Shown: positions 1 to 13,494, counted from the first letter of the stretch. The stretch is 64,000 bases of DNA from Aquilaria yunnanensis (GCA_039654915.1 CM077596.1:72727751-72791750); one strand, 5' to 3'. Made by a program: numbers and translations. Notes: generated from the letters alone by a model not told the origin.

Positions 1-365
1 AAGATAAATGAAGAAAAATTAATGCTAATAGAAGCAGCTTAATGAATGGAGAGGTTTTTCCTTTATATATAGATATATAAATGTTGTTGCAAAAATTGGT
101 AATAAAAAACTCTACTTAATGACAATGGCATATTTAAAAACATATGCATAATTAGAAAACATAATTTCGGGTGAAGAAGCATTTCCTTTTACACAAATTG
201 GTGGATCAAGGTTTTTTTTTTATAGAAAATTTGATGATAACTGATGGTGTGCAATATATATGTTTGTCACTGTCGACTTCATGAATGTAAGTATTTATTT
301 TTCTTTTTTTTAATAGATAAACATTTTTAATATATAAAAGGGCCGATCTAAGCATGCAATTATTT

Positions 366-857
366 ATGGCCAACGATTACTGGCGGAAGTTTTCTCGCTT
401 TCCATTTGATTTCTCACCTACTCTACGTCATTTATGGAGATACAATCAAAATCAAACCATGTTCTCACATCTAAAATTTTTTGTGATTGATGGTGCATGG
501 CATAATTACACTAAATTGGTTGTAGCCGCATAGGTCTCCCTAGGCATTAATGTCCCTCCTAGACATCACTTTAATATTCTCATTTCTCAATGTGAATTTG
601 CTTTGGAAGCTAAGCTCAACGTTGTTTATGGAGTAATTTCATTTGTAGCTACTCCATATATGGTTTCAATCACTATTCGTACAAACTGTTCACTAGTATT
701 ATAGGCACTCTCGAGCATATCTATCAGCATGAATCTTCTCTGGCTTGTCCATCAGCTTAATGAGGTGCTAGAAACTTTCCATCATTGTTTGGTTCTCGTG
801 GTACCATGGTAGAAAAAGTTGATTGCCCACCAACTTGCTTCTACTACCCTTTCTTAA
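366..857 (+). pseudogene. Relic of a retroelement-type RNase H domain (RVT_3-like)
   Basis: One reading frame of 164 codons keeps the outline of the plant RVT_3-type RNase H found at the end of LINEs and in their domesticated relics. It contains an FFVIDGAW strand with the first acidic residue, a CEFALEAKLNVVYG helix with the catalytic glutamate, an IRTNCSLVL strand where an aspartate is normally found, and a closing LIAHQLAS segment. Three in-frame TAG codons interrupt it (after VVAA, after CSLVL and after VVPW), so it is dead. No reverse transcriptase remains beside it. I translated it by hand; the family assignment rests on the spacing of these motifs. It could equally be a relic of a retroposed host RNase H gene. 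Confidence 0.55.
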
Positions 858-901
858 TTTTCTATATTCTTCTTCCTTTCTGTTCTAGTCAACATGCAAT
901 T

Positions 902-928
902 TGTGTGTGTGTGTGTGTGTGTGTGTGT
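902..928. repeat. (GT)n microsatellite
   Basis: Uninterrupted GT dinucleotides, about 13 units. Confidence 0.95.
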
Positions 929-1738
929 TTTAAAGTTTTGTCTTCATTTGTCTAGATTAAAGTATTTTAATGGTTGGACAATAATTTTTTCTCACATTTT
1001 TTTTTGGTAATTAAAATAAAAACAAAGAAAAATGAGAACAAACTAGAGCGCTTGCCTCTTAAGACTACATAACAAGGTCACTTGAACAAATTGATTCTTC
1101 CCAAGAATCTTCACCAAATACAAGAACCTACGTTGGCTATTGCAAGGTTTAAGATAAACATCTTGAGTGATTAAATGAGAACTCTTGGTCATGAGATATT
1201 TCAACCAGAGAACAAATTTTCTGTCACTTTGCAAAAAGTTACAAATCCTTTGACTGTTGCTACTTAAACCGAGTCTTTGGAATAGTTGACCAGTGCTTAC
1301 GAAGGCTCGCTTGACCTTATCAAGGATGGAAAAGTCCATAAGCTTCTTGGTGATCTCCTTTTTTCTTTTAGAAAATTTTGTGTTTTTCATCTTCTTTTTT
1401 TTACTCTCATTCTCGTGAAAAATTTGTTGATGTGCTTGAAATTGAAAAGTATCTTGATCCTGATATTGAATTTGATATTTTCTCATACTATTCAGAAACT
1501 TGCACATAAAGGGTATATTGTATGCACATTAAATTTGCATTCTTATTTTTTTTAATTCAGTTTTAATTGCATTTATTTTCCTTTATTCTTTTAAAATTTT
1601 TAAATAAGATTATTGGAGTTGATTTTCATTTATTACATAGAAAAAACGGTTTCAATGCGTACATTATAATAACATTTAATTGCACTATAATGAATGCTTA
1701 TTGTAAGAATCTCTATCTCTCTCCCTCTCTCCCTCCCT

Positions 1739-1783
<45 letters not shown>

Positions 1784-2003
1784 TAGACTAAAGTAAATAG
1801 GCTACAATCATTAATTATGGAGTATTTTTATCATTTTAAAACTTTTTAGCTCACTCATCAATGACAAGATATTCTAGGGACTTTTTAACTATACTCTATT
1901 ATTTGGCTTTTATTGTATTAATATCCTTATAAATCTTTGTTGAGTTATAATTTGGTTATCATCTTTTATTTCTATTCATCTTGAACATGTTTTTACTGGT
2001 AAA
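929..2003. other. Intergenic, no recognisable gene
   Basis: AT-rich DNA with open frames on both strands around 1043-1555 that match no family I recognise, a pyrimidine run and a (TA)n microsatellite at 1742-1779. Nothing else stands out. Confidence 0.6.
1742..1779. repeat. (TA)n microsatellite
   Basis: About 19 uninterrupted TA units following a CTCCCTCCCT pyrimidine run. Confidence 0.95.
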
Positions 2004-3093
2004 CAGCACTCATCGTCCCTAAACTAAAACTCATATTTCGGATTCATCTTGGAACTACAAAATATTACATCATTTATCCTTTAACTATAAAAATGTTACA
2101 CAAATCGTTCAGTCGTTAACTGCAACCATTAAAATGAACAGAAAAAAATATAAAAAATTAGATTTAACCCTTAAAACTGTCCATTTATCATAGAAACTTC
2201 AAAACTCTTACATTTTACAATAAAACCACTTTCTCCTAACCGCCCTCCTTCCTTCATGACCACCACCATCATTTGTTTCGCCCATTCAGTTCTCACATCA
2301 TTTGTCATTGATTCCAAGAAAACCTTCCCATTTACGAGCCTACTTCCTCTATTTTCATGCTAGATTGTCGATGGTCATCTTCTTCTGGCAATGCACGACT
2401 GTCTCCCTCTGGCGGTGCATGATCATTTTCATCCAGTAGAACATAATTGTCAATCATCATCTTCCTTTGGCAGTGCAAGATGGAAGAGAAAATACAATGT
2501 TGAAGTGCAATTGAAAGGGGATGTCTAGGAGGGATTAAAGAGAAATGACGATAAAGGGTGACAATGAGCAAGATTGGAGTTCGACGGGAGAGCACTATGG
2601 AAGAGGATGCTTAATTGATGGGAGAGCGTGATGAGACGGCGACAAAAGACAACGAATAAGGACGATGATCGACAAGGAAAAAGCCCCTATTCTGGCCTCA
2701 AGGGTCTTAGCATTTTGTTCCCTTTTATTTGTTGATTAATTGCTAGCAAAAGCTGCGATGTAGGATGTCGATGGGATGAAGACATGAAGGTGGCAAATTA
2801 GCACTGGTCATAGCAGAGGTGAAGGTCATAAGGGGCGGAGGAGTAGAGGTGATGGTCATGACGAGACGATGGTTTTATTGTAAAATGTAAATGTTTTGAG
2901 GCTTTTATGACAAATGGAATGCTTTTAGAGGTTAAAACTAGTTTTTTACATTTTTTTAGTCCATTTTAATTGTTGTAGTTAGCGACGGGATGATTAATGT
3001 AATATTTTATGGTTAAAGGATAAATTGTGTAATGTTTTATAGTTTCAGGATAAATCCAAAACATAAGTCTTGGTTCAGGGACGATGGGTGCTG
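2004..3093. mobile_element. Non-autonomous DNA transposon with long terminal inverted repeats
   Basis: The two ends are long inverted copies of each other. The left end starts CAGCACTCATCGTCCCT and the reverse complement of the right end starts CAGCACCCATCGTCCCT. Similarity continues, with a few gaps, for roughly 230 bp on each side (about 2004-2230 against 2868-3093). The middle has no transposase. Long inverted repeats suggest a Mutator-like MITE, but I could not find a convincing 9-bp target duplication, so the superfamily is an inference. Open frames inside it are not gene-like. Confidence 0.7.
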
Positions 3094-3834
3094 TTTTTTC
3101 TACCTACTAAAGTACACTAACAGATTTATAGTTAATCATTTACTTACATGGATTATCAATTTAATGATTTATATAATTTTAATTTTTATGGGGTTTTTTT
3201 CTAAAGTTATTGTTATCAATTAAAGTGTTATGACGGTAATGCTACTAAGATTACTTATTATATTATTTAATGTTTTGATTACTAACATTTATTAGGTAAT
3301 GAATTTGATCACCTAATTATGCCTAATTTACATATTGAATGTGCAGTGCAATTCTTTAAACCAAAACTAATTACATAGTAATTAAAAAAAATAATTAGTA
3401 TTATAAATTAGCCTAATAAACATAGTTAGTTAGAGGAAGGGGAAAAAAACACTTTCAAGTCTATATGACGCTAAAATGGCTAGGCTCTCAATATATAACT
3501 TTTGGTAATTCCAATCATATCCACAATCATTTTAATCCTTTGTTTCTCTTATTTTATTTTTTTATAATAAAAAAAAACTTCTCATACTATCTAATATTTT
3601 TGCATTTGTGGCGATGAATTTGTACTTTTCTATATAATAGTTTTAGTTGCTCCATAAAATCATTTGAGATATGGTTAGATGATATTAATAGTGTTATTTT
3701 TAATTTTTCTACACTAATCTTTTCTACCTTGTTTAGATAAAAGAATAAAATTAATATATTTTTTACAATTCTTATTTCCCTTTTCCTTTTTTTTCCTACT
3801 AAAAAGTAATTTATGTGATTTTTTATTAAATATT

Positions 3835-3835
3835 A

Positions 3836-3879
<44 letters not shown>

Positions 3880-3880
3880 T
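3835..3880. repeat. (AAT)n microsatellite
   Basis: About 15 units of ATA/AAT. Confidence 0.95.
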
Positions 3881-4152
3881 CATCTCAAGCGTACATATTT
3901 CATTTTTACTATTTAGTGTTAAAGAATTAATTAAAATTGACATTTTCAAGTCTGATAACTAGGGATTGATGTTCTAATCTTTATTTAGTTTTGGGAAACT
4001 TAAGAAATAAAAATGTTTAGGGTCAACCTCACTTTTTAGATTTTAAATAGATCATTATTTTTCAATTGTTATATTCATTAATTTATTATAAAAAATAAAA
4101 ATAGCTAAATTTTATTGAATATATGAAATATATGTTTATTTTCAATCTCTTA

Positions 4153-4218
<66 letters not shown>
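4153..4218. repeat. (TTA)n microsatellite
   Basis: About 22 units of TTA. Confidence 0.95.
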
Positions 4219-4219
<1 letters not shown>

Positions 4220-4568
4220 AAATAATTAGGCAATTATATATACAATTTAAATATATAAAAAATAAACCCATACATCATCGAGAAAAAAAAGTAGTTTTTA
4301 GATGTATTTGCCTAGATCTGATATACATTTATCTAAAAGCTAGATTTTCTTGTCTAGATTTGATATACTCTTATTGCATTTTGATTATATGCTTATTTCG
4401 AAAATGCATTTTATCTAGTTCTAAGACGCATTTATTTAAGACTGGGGTTATCATGTCTATGTTTAAAATACAATTGTTTCACTTTTAATTTTATATATTT
4501 TCTAAGATTCATTTGTCCAGTTCTAATGTGAATTTATCTAGTTCTGATAAGCACTTGTCCAGAATTGA

Positions 4569-5247
4569 CAGAGGCAGATCCATGGGAGTTCATGGACCCT
4601 CTTTTTTTCTTGAAAGAATAAGTTAATAAGAGATGCATAGTTTAGCAATTGAACCTTCTTAAAATTTTTAATGGATCCACATAATTTTTATAATATCTAT
4701 TGTAAGAAAAGAATGAGCATCTATTACTTTAAAAAAGACAAAAAAAATGAGTAAATCTCCTCGTTCTTCTAATAATTTTCTAATGAAAAAAGTTTATATT
4801 GGTCCATAAATTTTCATACATTTTATCATCTACACCTTCAACCTTTTTTTTTTTTTTTTACTTTCTTTTCTACTCAAACATATAGAAAAATTAAGGAGCT
4901 AGATAGATACAAAATTAAATCTAGGAGCCAAGTGGTAAGAAATGTATAAGTTTAAGGGCTAAAAGGGATATTTTTCTTTTACATTCTATACAACATGCAT
5001 ATTCTAGTCATCTTCTCCATAATTCATATATAATTTTATAACTTGTTTTACAGTTGTTCGACCAATGGCAGAAAAAGTAAATGTTATATTAGAGTACTTT
5101 TTAGATTTTATTACAAAAAAAATCTTCATGTTGTATATGAGTTTATATTTTATGTTATATATGTAAATTTATATGCTTTATTATTAACATTAAATTTAAC
5201 ATTTGTATATATATAGACCCTTTGTAAAATTTCTGGATCCGCTACTG
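4569..5247. mobile_element. Non-autonomous hAT element with 8-bp target duplication
   Basis: The left end CAGAGGCAGATCC and the inverted right end CAGTAGCGGATCC form imperfect terminal inverted repeats. The eight bases before (4561-4568) and after (5248-5255) are both AGAATTGA, an exact 8-bp target site duplication typical of hAT transposition. The 679-bp interior is AT-rich and encodes no transposase. A truncated relative of its right end lies at 30832-30975. Confidence 0.85.
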
Positions 5248-5347
5248 AGAATTGAGATACATTTCTCTTGCTTGATTGTATATCTATTTCTAAGATATAT
5301 TTACCTAGTTCTGATATGCATATGCATTCTATTTCTGATAAGCATTT

Positions 5348-5850
5348 CACATAATTTGTTTCGACTTAAGTCAACTTAATCTAAAATAAATTATTTTTAT
5401 TTTTACATATTTTTTACCCAAAAATAATTTCATTTGAAATTCAATATTATATAGGTATAATAAGCAGTTGAAAAAGTTTTATAATATTATTAATTTTTAT
5501 TTTTTAATGCCTAAAAAAGAAAAAAATCATAAAAATTTAATAACATAATAAAAATTTTACTTTAGTGAATTCTCACACATACATAATATTAGCTTTTAAA
5601 TAAAATTAGTTTTGAGCTAAGTCACATAATTCTTTTATTTTAAGTAATCACAATCATTCTCAACTGTTGCCACCACTCTAATTTTTACAAATATTAACTT
5701 AAGTTTTAAAAAATGACGTTATCCCCGCTCACACTCTTGTTCCCTACTCCTATTTTGGGATGCTTTTGTGTGGCTTATGTTCCAGGTAAAAAAAATATAC
5801 AAATAAAAATAAGTAATTTTAGATTAAATTGACTTAAGATGAATTAAGTG
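5348..5850. mobile_element. MITE with inverted ends around a GACTTAAGTC core
   Basis: The left end reads CACATAATTTGTTTCGACTT then AAGTCAACTTAATCTAAAAT. The inverse of this, with scattered changes, appears at about 5790-5850. There is no coding capacity. Its ends resemble those of the MITE at 48309-48638, so both may belong to one family. The exact termini and target duplication were not resolved. Confidence 0.6.
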
Positions 5851-6799
5851 TTGAGAAAAGTGCCAAATAAGCCACTATAATTATGGCCCTAGATTGGATT
5901 GCCTGTGATAACTTATGGTAGTTTCAATTGTATCACTAAAATCACAATTTGGTGCCAAATTGAACATCAAAGTTTTGAATGAGGATAAAAAATAGCCACC
6001 AATGTAACTAAGGATGAGAATATTCCGTTTAATGGTAGAAGATTTCATTTGAATATGATTGTGTGACAAATAATGGATGGAACGAAATGTCAAATATGAA
6101 AAAAAAAAAATCCCCTACCTTTGCAAACTTTGGATCCATCATGTTCACCACTGACATTGCCTATTGCTTCGACAAGCCTCAATAAACAACCATTACACCT
6201 GCCAATAAGAAATTAGTTCGATTCTTTGCTTAATGACAAGCCATAGAGTGCCATACCCAACGAAGCCTTCAATTGAGCCAATAACAAGAATGACCAGAAT
6301 GTGTGGTCGGCTGGAAGTGAGTCTACCAATAATGTGAAGGCTTTGCCTACATCTTTAGCTAAGTATTCAATACAGTTACAGCTAGGCATACCACACACTG
6401 TAAATTATAAGTATACCACACTGCATATCATTACCATTTACACAAAAAAATATTAAAATATTATTTTAATATGAAAAATATTAAATATAATTTTTTTATA
6501 CATTTTTATATGCATTATAATTATCTTATCATGGCTTTCTTAATATAAATCAAATATATATGAAAGATTATATTTTTTATATGAAAACACAATATATATA
6601 TATATATATATATATAACAAAATAAATATTATTCAACAAAAAAACTAATTTACTAAAACAAAGTAAGCTAAAAAAATAAAAAATTATAATTCAAAGATGT
6701 ACCACTTTCACATGTGTTTTTCTTTAATGTATATTGAAATGGCGAAAATTAAAACGGAAGAAAAGAATTATGTATTAATTATGTTTTGTCATTTTATAT
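5851..6799. other. Intergenic, no recognisable gene
   Basis: Contains short open frames (for example the minus strand at 6213-6398) without recognisable domains, and a short TA run near 6593-6616. Confidence 0.6.
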
Positions 6800-6825
6800 C
6801 ACTACTAAAATTTATGTATTTACCA

Positions 6826-7365
6826 ACGCATATTTACCAATGGCTACGCGTTGGTAAACTGAAATTACCAATGCGGAGCCGTTGGTAAATGCACATTGGT
6901 AAACGATTTGTTGGAAATTCCTTTACTAACGCGCAAAAATTAACACGTTTGTAAATTCCAACGCGTGCACATTGGTAAAACACGCGTTGGTAATTACCAA
7001 TAGTCATGAACCAGCTTTAGTTTCCAATGCATGTTTTTAGTTACCAACACGCATGCACGTTAGTAATAACCAACGCATGAGCGCGTGCATGTGGTAATTA
7101 CCAACATGCTTGAGTGTTGGTAATTACCAACAGCTACGCGCGTTGGTATGAGCATTGGTAATTACCAACGTGCATGCTAGTTGATGATTACCAACAGCCA
7201 CGTACGTTGGTAAGCACGTTGGTAATTACCAACGTGCATGCGTTGGTAAGAGCATTGGTAATTACTAACATGTATGCACGTTGGTAATTATCAACGGTCA
7301 CATGCATTGGTAAGCATGTTGGTAAGCGGCCGTTGGTAATTATCAACATACATGCGCGTTGGTAA
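6826..7365. repeat. CACTA left subterminal palindromic repeat array
   Basis: Dense copies of a short unit built on the palindrome TTGGTAATTACCAA, joined by variable ACGCG / GCATGCACGTT linkers. In CACTA elements such arrays bind the TNPA-type protein. A shorter counterpart lies at the other end (29390-29655). Confidence 0.85.
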
Positions 7366-7709
7366 TTTACATTTTCAGTTCCGGGTTTGTTTCATTTTTT
7401 TTCTTGTTTGAAATAATTTCTAAATGGAGATACCAATTTCAAAGTTGTGACACCCGTGCTAAACAGTCATAATTACACAGAAAAAAGTAAATTCATTTCA
7501 GTAATTTCCATCAAACATTCTCTAATACATTATAATTAAAACAAGTACATATATGTTTGAAACAAACCATACAAGGTTCAACAGTCAACACATCTCAAGA
7601 ATTTCATCTGAGTCTTAGGTTTAACAATTCTTGTCCAAGTCTGATAACACAAGAAATTATGAAATGATTTACCTGTTGAAGTCGACAATCAAGGTGACCC
7701 AACTATCTC

Positions 7710-9459
7710 TTAATCCTCCGAGTCCGAGTCATCAGGATACTGTGGAAGTTGTTGAGCCGGCGGGCACGGAAGGTTAAGTGACCGACAAATAATCTCCAAC
7801 TGAGCTCGGTTCGCCTCCAATGCGGCCCTAGTCGCCTCCATCTTTGCTCTCTGTCTCCTCTTAAGTCTCTCGAGCTTCCTCTCGTACTCGGCATCCCTTC
7901 GCGCATTCTCCTCCGCCATCATCTTCTGTACTTGCTCGTTGAATTGCGGTGTCTGTGTGATGTCAATAGGTAGGATGCCACTAGGCAGTCGACAGCCCGG
8001 TATGACGCACTACTCAGATCCTAAACCAAAAATACATCATCTCTTTTTCCCTCTAGATGCGGTACTAATGATTGCAAGTTCATTAATTACCTATAATCTT
8101 TCCTCTTGTTGTGTTTGCTCCTCAATCTCAACACTGATACGAGTCTATAGAAATATATTAACACATTTGAATCAGACATTGTTGCTAAAACATGGTAAGT
8201 ATCTTAACAATAGTATGAAAAAAGAAGTTATTATACTTACAGCAACTTATTCAAATCACTTACTAACATATTTTTCGTTCTTCATTTTATGTGTTGCTTG
8301 AAGGACTTTAAACAAGCCGGGGTCCTTCTTCTTTAAATCTCTCTCTCTCTAATTGAATAATACGTCAGATTAATAGGTAATTTATATTAATTATTTACTT
8401 CAATGTAAAATGGAATAATATAAATAGCATATATACCATTTGATCTCGATGTGCAGACATCAAGATAGATCCCTCTGCATATGTCGCACTGTAAGAGCCA
8501 TATTGTGAATCCTCGTCACTTATGGTTGCTCAAATTTCCTTGAATCTATAGGACTTCTTAATGAACTCCGGAGTGGCCCAATATGCCTCCATTTCCACAT
8601 ATGCAACATCAGACATAAAGTTCGCCTTTGCTCGACGTTTAACAAGATCCTTGACACATATGATTTCTGCCATTATTCTCCTGTAATGTTGTGCTCCCAA
8701 GATATTCCATACCCGATACACCTCATTATGGTGTATCAGATCCCACTCATAGCTTCTCTGTAAAGGATAATATTTCAAAACTAAAAGCATGAAAAAAATA
8801 AGTAGTTGTTTTAACAATAATACATCATATCATAGTAATATACATGTTATATTTCAAAAACTCGCCACCATTATTGAAGGTCTGATGAAGAGACGGAGAA
8901 CCAATCAAAATATGGTTTGAAATGTGTGGTGAAACATGGTGTCACAAACCGTGTCGCTGCAGCTAGAACGAATCTGCACAGTTCAAATGGTTTATCATAG
9001 TATTTATTATAAGCAGTTATATGTTGATGGTTCACAGTAATGTTACTAATATTAGTATTTTCAAATAGTTTGTAGGATAGTCATCACTTACGTGTTACCA
9101 TGTGGGGCTATCCTCATCCGAGCTTGGGCTGGTGTCTGTGACATAGATGATGGGATGTCATCAATATGTATTTTTTCGTTTGAGGGATTAGGAGTCATGA
9201 TTGGGTGACTAACATGGTGTACTTGTCCACCATGTCCAGATGTCGTACCTCTACCTCTGCCAGATCGGTGCTAATGTGACTGGATGTGAGTCGTTGGCAC
9301 TAATGTGTCCTGTGTCTCAACAGCTACATCATCATGTGCCCGAGATGAAGAACCCATTCTCTGTCAAGCATTAAGTATCGGCTCCATGACTTCCTTGAAC
9401 TGCGCAAATGGTCCCTTCCCAGGTCGACGCTTATAGGTGTTATCTCTTTTAGGTGACAT
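7710..9459 (-). pseudogene. CACTA second transposase gene relic (Ptta/En-Spm, TNPA-like)
   Basis: Three pieces lie in order on the minus strand. The N-terminal piece starts at about 9459 (MSPKRDNTYKRRPGKGPFAQ) and is broken by at least two stops. The middle piece at 8530-8817 contains the YWATPEFIKKS segment typical of the Ptta/En/Spm family. The C-terminal piece at 7710-7922 is a charged coiled coil (AEENARRDAEYERKLERLK) ending in an acidic DSDSED tail. Introns probably separate them. Proteins of this class bind the subterminal repeats and assist the main transposase. The stops in the first piece suggest it no longer makes a full protein. Confidence 0.7.
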
Positions 9460-9598
9460 CTACATTTATTATTATTTAAGTAAAAAAAATTGATTTGTTT
9501 ATCGACATTAATTGAATTGTATTGACTTCACATAAATTTACCAAATATGTTAGAGACAACTTATGACTCACGATGACTAAACAAAGTCACTGCCATTT

Positions 9599-12500
9599 TC
9601 ATTCACCCGACCCAGTGCTTCCAGTATTGTCAAAGTCCTCAGTTTCATCGGATTGAAACTCATCCTCATCATCTGTATCGTCATTAGAACCCCCCTCCTC
9701 AACAAAATTTTCTTCAAGCCCAATTACACCCATGCTTTGAACATGTTCTTCAATATCATCACTGACACGCGGGTCAGCTAACTCCTCAACTAGGTCATCT
9801 TTAATTGTTTGACTCATAACGGCTCCATTTTCTTGATAAACATCATCCTTGTCAACAATTTTATACTGGATGATCGATCTAGGCTTTATCTTCATAACAG
9901 CTGACTACCCATTTTTCTCACGTGACTTTGTCGGATACGGTGTTTAGTAAACTTGATCAACTTGTGATGCTAGAATGAAAGGATCAAACTTATGATATCT
10001 ATGGCTATCCCGGATCTCAACTAAACCAAATTGTTTATGGATTCAGGTTCCACGTTCAGGTGTTGGGTCAAACCAGTTGCACCTAAACAAAACAATATTC
10101 TTATATGGATGGCCAGGATATTTAAGTTGAATGACTTCTTCTAATATACCATAAAAATCATATTCAACTTCGCTTGAACCCGTGCTTTGTATGCACACTC
10201 CACTATTAATGTTGATTTATCATTGCCTCATTCATTTATGTGAAACTTGTAGCCATTTGTGAAATAAACAGGCTATATCTCAACCTGATGTAAGGGACCA
10301 CATGCAACATCCCACAAGATGTTATCGACTATATTGTTACATAAGTCATCAACCTATGTAAAACAATGTCATTTTAGGACAATATATCTGGAACTTTAAA
10401 AATTAACATATTGCAATACACAATGAATGGAATTTAGCGTACATAGTGTCGGAGCCAGCCTGAGAAGTTGTTTTCAATGTGTGTGTCCATCTCAGACATA
10501 GTAATATCGGGTGCATTGTCCCTTACCTGATCCATAAACGTACTGTGATCAAATAGGGGGAGCAGGAAAATAGGTTAGTTTCATCGGATGATTAGTACCA
10601 AACTTTAAAATAATCAAACTACTGGATGATCATTAAAAATAACTTAGTTTAGATAGGGCATAATCTTGACACAATTTAGAAAAACATATGTGGTTGCAAG
10701 TCTGAGTTCATCGTCTATGAGAAATCTATATCTACATGCACCATATGGACGTCCCGAATAGGTGAATATGGACCACAACTCACCATTATAGGGGACAGGA
10801 CCACCATCATCATTTCGCGGAACTCAATTCATCATACAAGGAACATAGGATTCAAAGTAATGAGAGCAAAAGATGGAAGTCTCCTCTATAATGTATGCTT
10901 CACATATCGATTCTTCAACATGAGCAATATTAGAAATCTTCATTTTAAGGTCATGCATGCACCACTCAAATTTATACATTAATCGGTACTGAACAGGTCC
11001 TCTAACCCATACTTCATATGGCAAGTGAACTGGGAGATGCTCCATGACATCAAAAAACCCCAGAGAAAAAATTCTCTCAAGCTTACAAATTATAATTAGA
11101 ATATTGGCCTTCAACGCCAATAAGTGATTAGTGTGAAGCTCTGGAGAGCACAAGTCTCTAAAGAATAGGCTTAACTTCGTTAATGACTTCCATATGTTCT
11201 CGGGAAGCGCTTTAAGGGCAATGGGGAGAAGCCTTTGCATCATAACATGACAATCATGACTCTTCATGCCATACATATTGCAACCAAAGCTATCAACACA
11301 TCTCCCAAGATTCGAGGCATATCCATCAGGGAGTCGTAGAGATTTTACCCAAGCGAGAACATCCTGCCTTTGGTTAATATCGAATGTGAACCTTGCCTTT
11401 GGTTTGAATGAACGACCATCATCAAGAGGAACCATGTTTAACTCTAAGCGATTACAATAAATTTTGAGGTCCTTCCGTACTTTAACATTGTATTTTGTTT
11501 TGTTCTTAACATACATAACAGTGTTCCATATATTCTCAAATATGTTCTTCTCAATATGCATGACATCAAGGTTATGGCGGATTAAGTTCGTCCCCCAATA
11601 GGGTAACTCCCAAAAAAATACTTCGCTTTGTCTAATTATGTGATTTGTCATAATCGCAGGGGCGATGTTGTGGACTATCTTGTGCAATTGATTGAAGCCA
11701 GAAGATTCTTTCAAAAATAGCCTCACCTGATAAGCGCTCGGGAGTTGATGACTCGTCTGACTTTCCCTTCTTAAAACAAGTACTATTTCTTATATATGGG
11801 TGGTTTCGAGCAAGAAATTGCCGGTGACAGTCAAAAAAAGAAAATTTTTCGCCATATTTAAGTTGGAATGCCTTACTTTCGCCCATACAAATAGAACAAG
11901 ACAATCGACCATATGTCATCCATCCTGAAAGCATGTCATATGCCAGAAAGTTATTTATGGTCTATAGTAATGCTACTCGAAGAACAAAATTTTCTTTTAA
12001 TGACACATCCCATGCTTCAAAGCCATCATCCCACAGATGCCTTAGCTCTTCTATTAGAGGTTGTAGATAAACATCAATCTTATGATTCGGGCTACGAGGA
12101 CCTGGAATCAACAACGAAAGGAACATATAGAGTTTTTTCATGCACATCCAAGGTGACAAATTATACGGAGTTATGATAACAGGCCAACAAGAGTGTTGTT
12201 TTTCAGATGGTCCAAAAGGGGTAAATTCATCGGCACACAACCCCAACCGGACATTTCACGGTTCCGAAGCAAACCATGAGTAGGTCCAATCAAAATGTTT
12301 CCAAGTTTCACCATCTGATTGATGTTTTAGAACACCTGGAAGCGGTTTTTGCTCATGATGCCACCTCATCTACTCTGCTGTTGACAATGACGCAAATAAG
12401 CGTTGCAGACGAGGGCTTAGTGGTAAGTAATGCATGGTTTTTCTTGGCCAATCTTTACCCCTACCACCCTTTTTTGGCTTATATCTCTCACTTCTACAGT

Positions 12501-13144
12501 ACTTACAACTATGACGATTACTTTTATCTTTCTAGAACAACATGCAGTCATTAACACATACATAAATCTTGTGATGAGATAGCCCTAACTACAAAACTAA
12601 TTTCTTCGTTTCAAACCAATTTGAGGGCATCTTGCTATCTGTAGGTTGAGTCTCTTTCATCAATTGCGCAATGCCATTAAAACATGCCCGTAACATGTGA
12701 TACTTTGACTTAAGGTTAAGAAGACCGACAGTAGCAGATAACTCAGAATGATTTTGACACCCATCCCATAGAGGAGTTGATGTGAAATTCAATAGGTTAA
12801 AAAATTGTTGTGCTTTGATGCAAAATTCAATAGATTAAAAAATTGTTGTGCACTTTGATTCAGTTGCACATCATTGTCTTCAAGAAATTGTGAGTAATTT
12901 GGGCCAACGGCATCTAATACTATCTTTTCGTATGGATTCATCGAAGACCCTGCTCAAAGTGATCAAAGCCACCCACACCTGGGTCTGTATCTGATACTTC
13001 ATTAAATGCCTCTCCATGAGCCGTCCAATTCAAATAAAAAGGCTTGAACCCCCATTTGTACAGATAAACTCTGACCTCGTCACACTTTCTAAACAGCAAA
13101 TTCTTACACTTCCGACAATGACAGTGAATGCTTAACCCGCTCAT
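9599..13144 (-). pseudogene. CACTA main transposase relic (TNP2-like, Transposase_21)
   Basis: Pieces in several frames on the minus strand follow the order of a TNPD/TNP2 transposase. A Transposase-associated N-terminus lies at 12938-13144 (CHCRKCKNLLF, DEVRVYLYKWGF). Next come PLWDGCQNHSELSATVGLLN at 12589-12792 and CWPVIITPYNLSPWMCM with PGPRSPNHKIDVYLQPLIEE at 11962-12246. The catalytic-core region follows, AFQLKYGEKFSFFDCHRQFL then HNLDVMHIEKNIFENI and GMKSHDCHVMMQRLLPIA. A DUF4218-like part (FFDVMEHLPVHLPYEVWV, GPVQYRLMYKFE) ends near 10824. A DUF4216-like part (YPGHPYKNIVLFRCNWFDPT, DPFILASQVDQVY) lies at about 9940-10270, followed by an acidic tail ending at 9599. Frame changes and stops between the pieces mean it is broken, although some gaps may be introns. 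Confidence 0.85.
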
Positions 13145-13494
13145 TGTTTCAGGATGAGCGATAACAAATGAAATAAATTCATCAACCCTGGTCTCCCACT
13201 CATGTGTGTAACCCGTTCGGCCAGGTAAGGAGCGGTTACTGTATTTTTAACTATGGCCTAACTCCATTACAAACTAAATCTGTTGGTAATCGTATAAAAG
13301 ACATAGTCATCAAAGTTTGCAATCACGAAACTATTATTTGACAATATATCATCTTACACAACAAACCATCATATCATCAATAATACTATTAATAATGATT
13401 TGTACTCTTCCCACGTATGTATGACAATAACAAAATATATGTATAACAAAAGACATCATTTCAATTATCAATACTATTACTATTAGTAATAGTA

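Larger units (their letters stand above)
3094..4568. other. Intergenic AT-rich DNA with two trinucleotide microsatellites
   Basis: No gene seen. It holds an (AAT)n run at 3835-3880 and a (TTA)n run at 4153-4218; the latter explains an apparent poly-tyrosine open frame. Confidence 0.7.

Noticed and set aside
1043..1507. 154-codon minus-strand open frame
   Set aside because: No recognisable motif, overlapping open frame on the other strand, AT-rich; cannot be supported as a gene.
4123..4488. Poly-tyrosine open frame
   Set aside because: Produced by the TTA microsatellite at 4153-4218; the rest has no domain.
6213..6398. 61-codon minus-strand frame
   Set aside because: Looks faintly protein-like (GKAFTLLVDSLPADHTFW) but I could not assign it to a family and no neighbouring exons were found.
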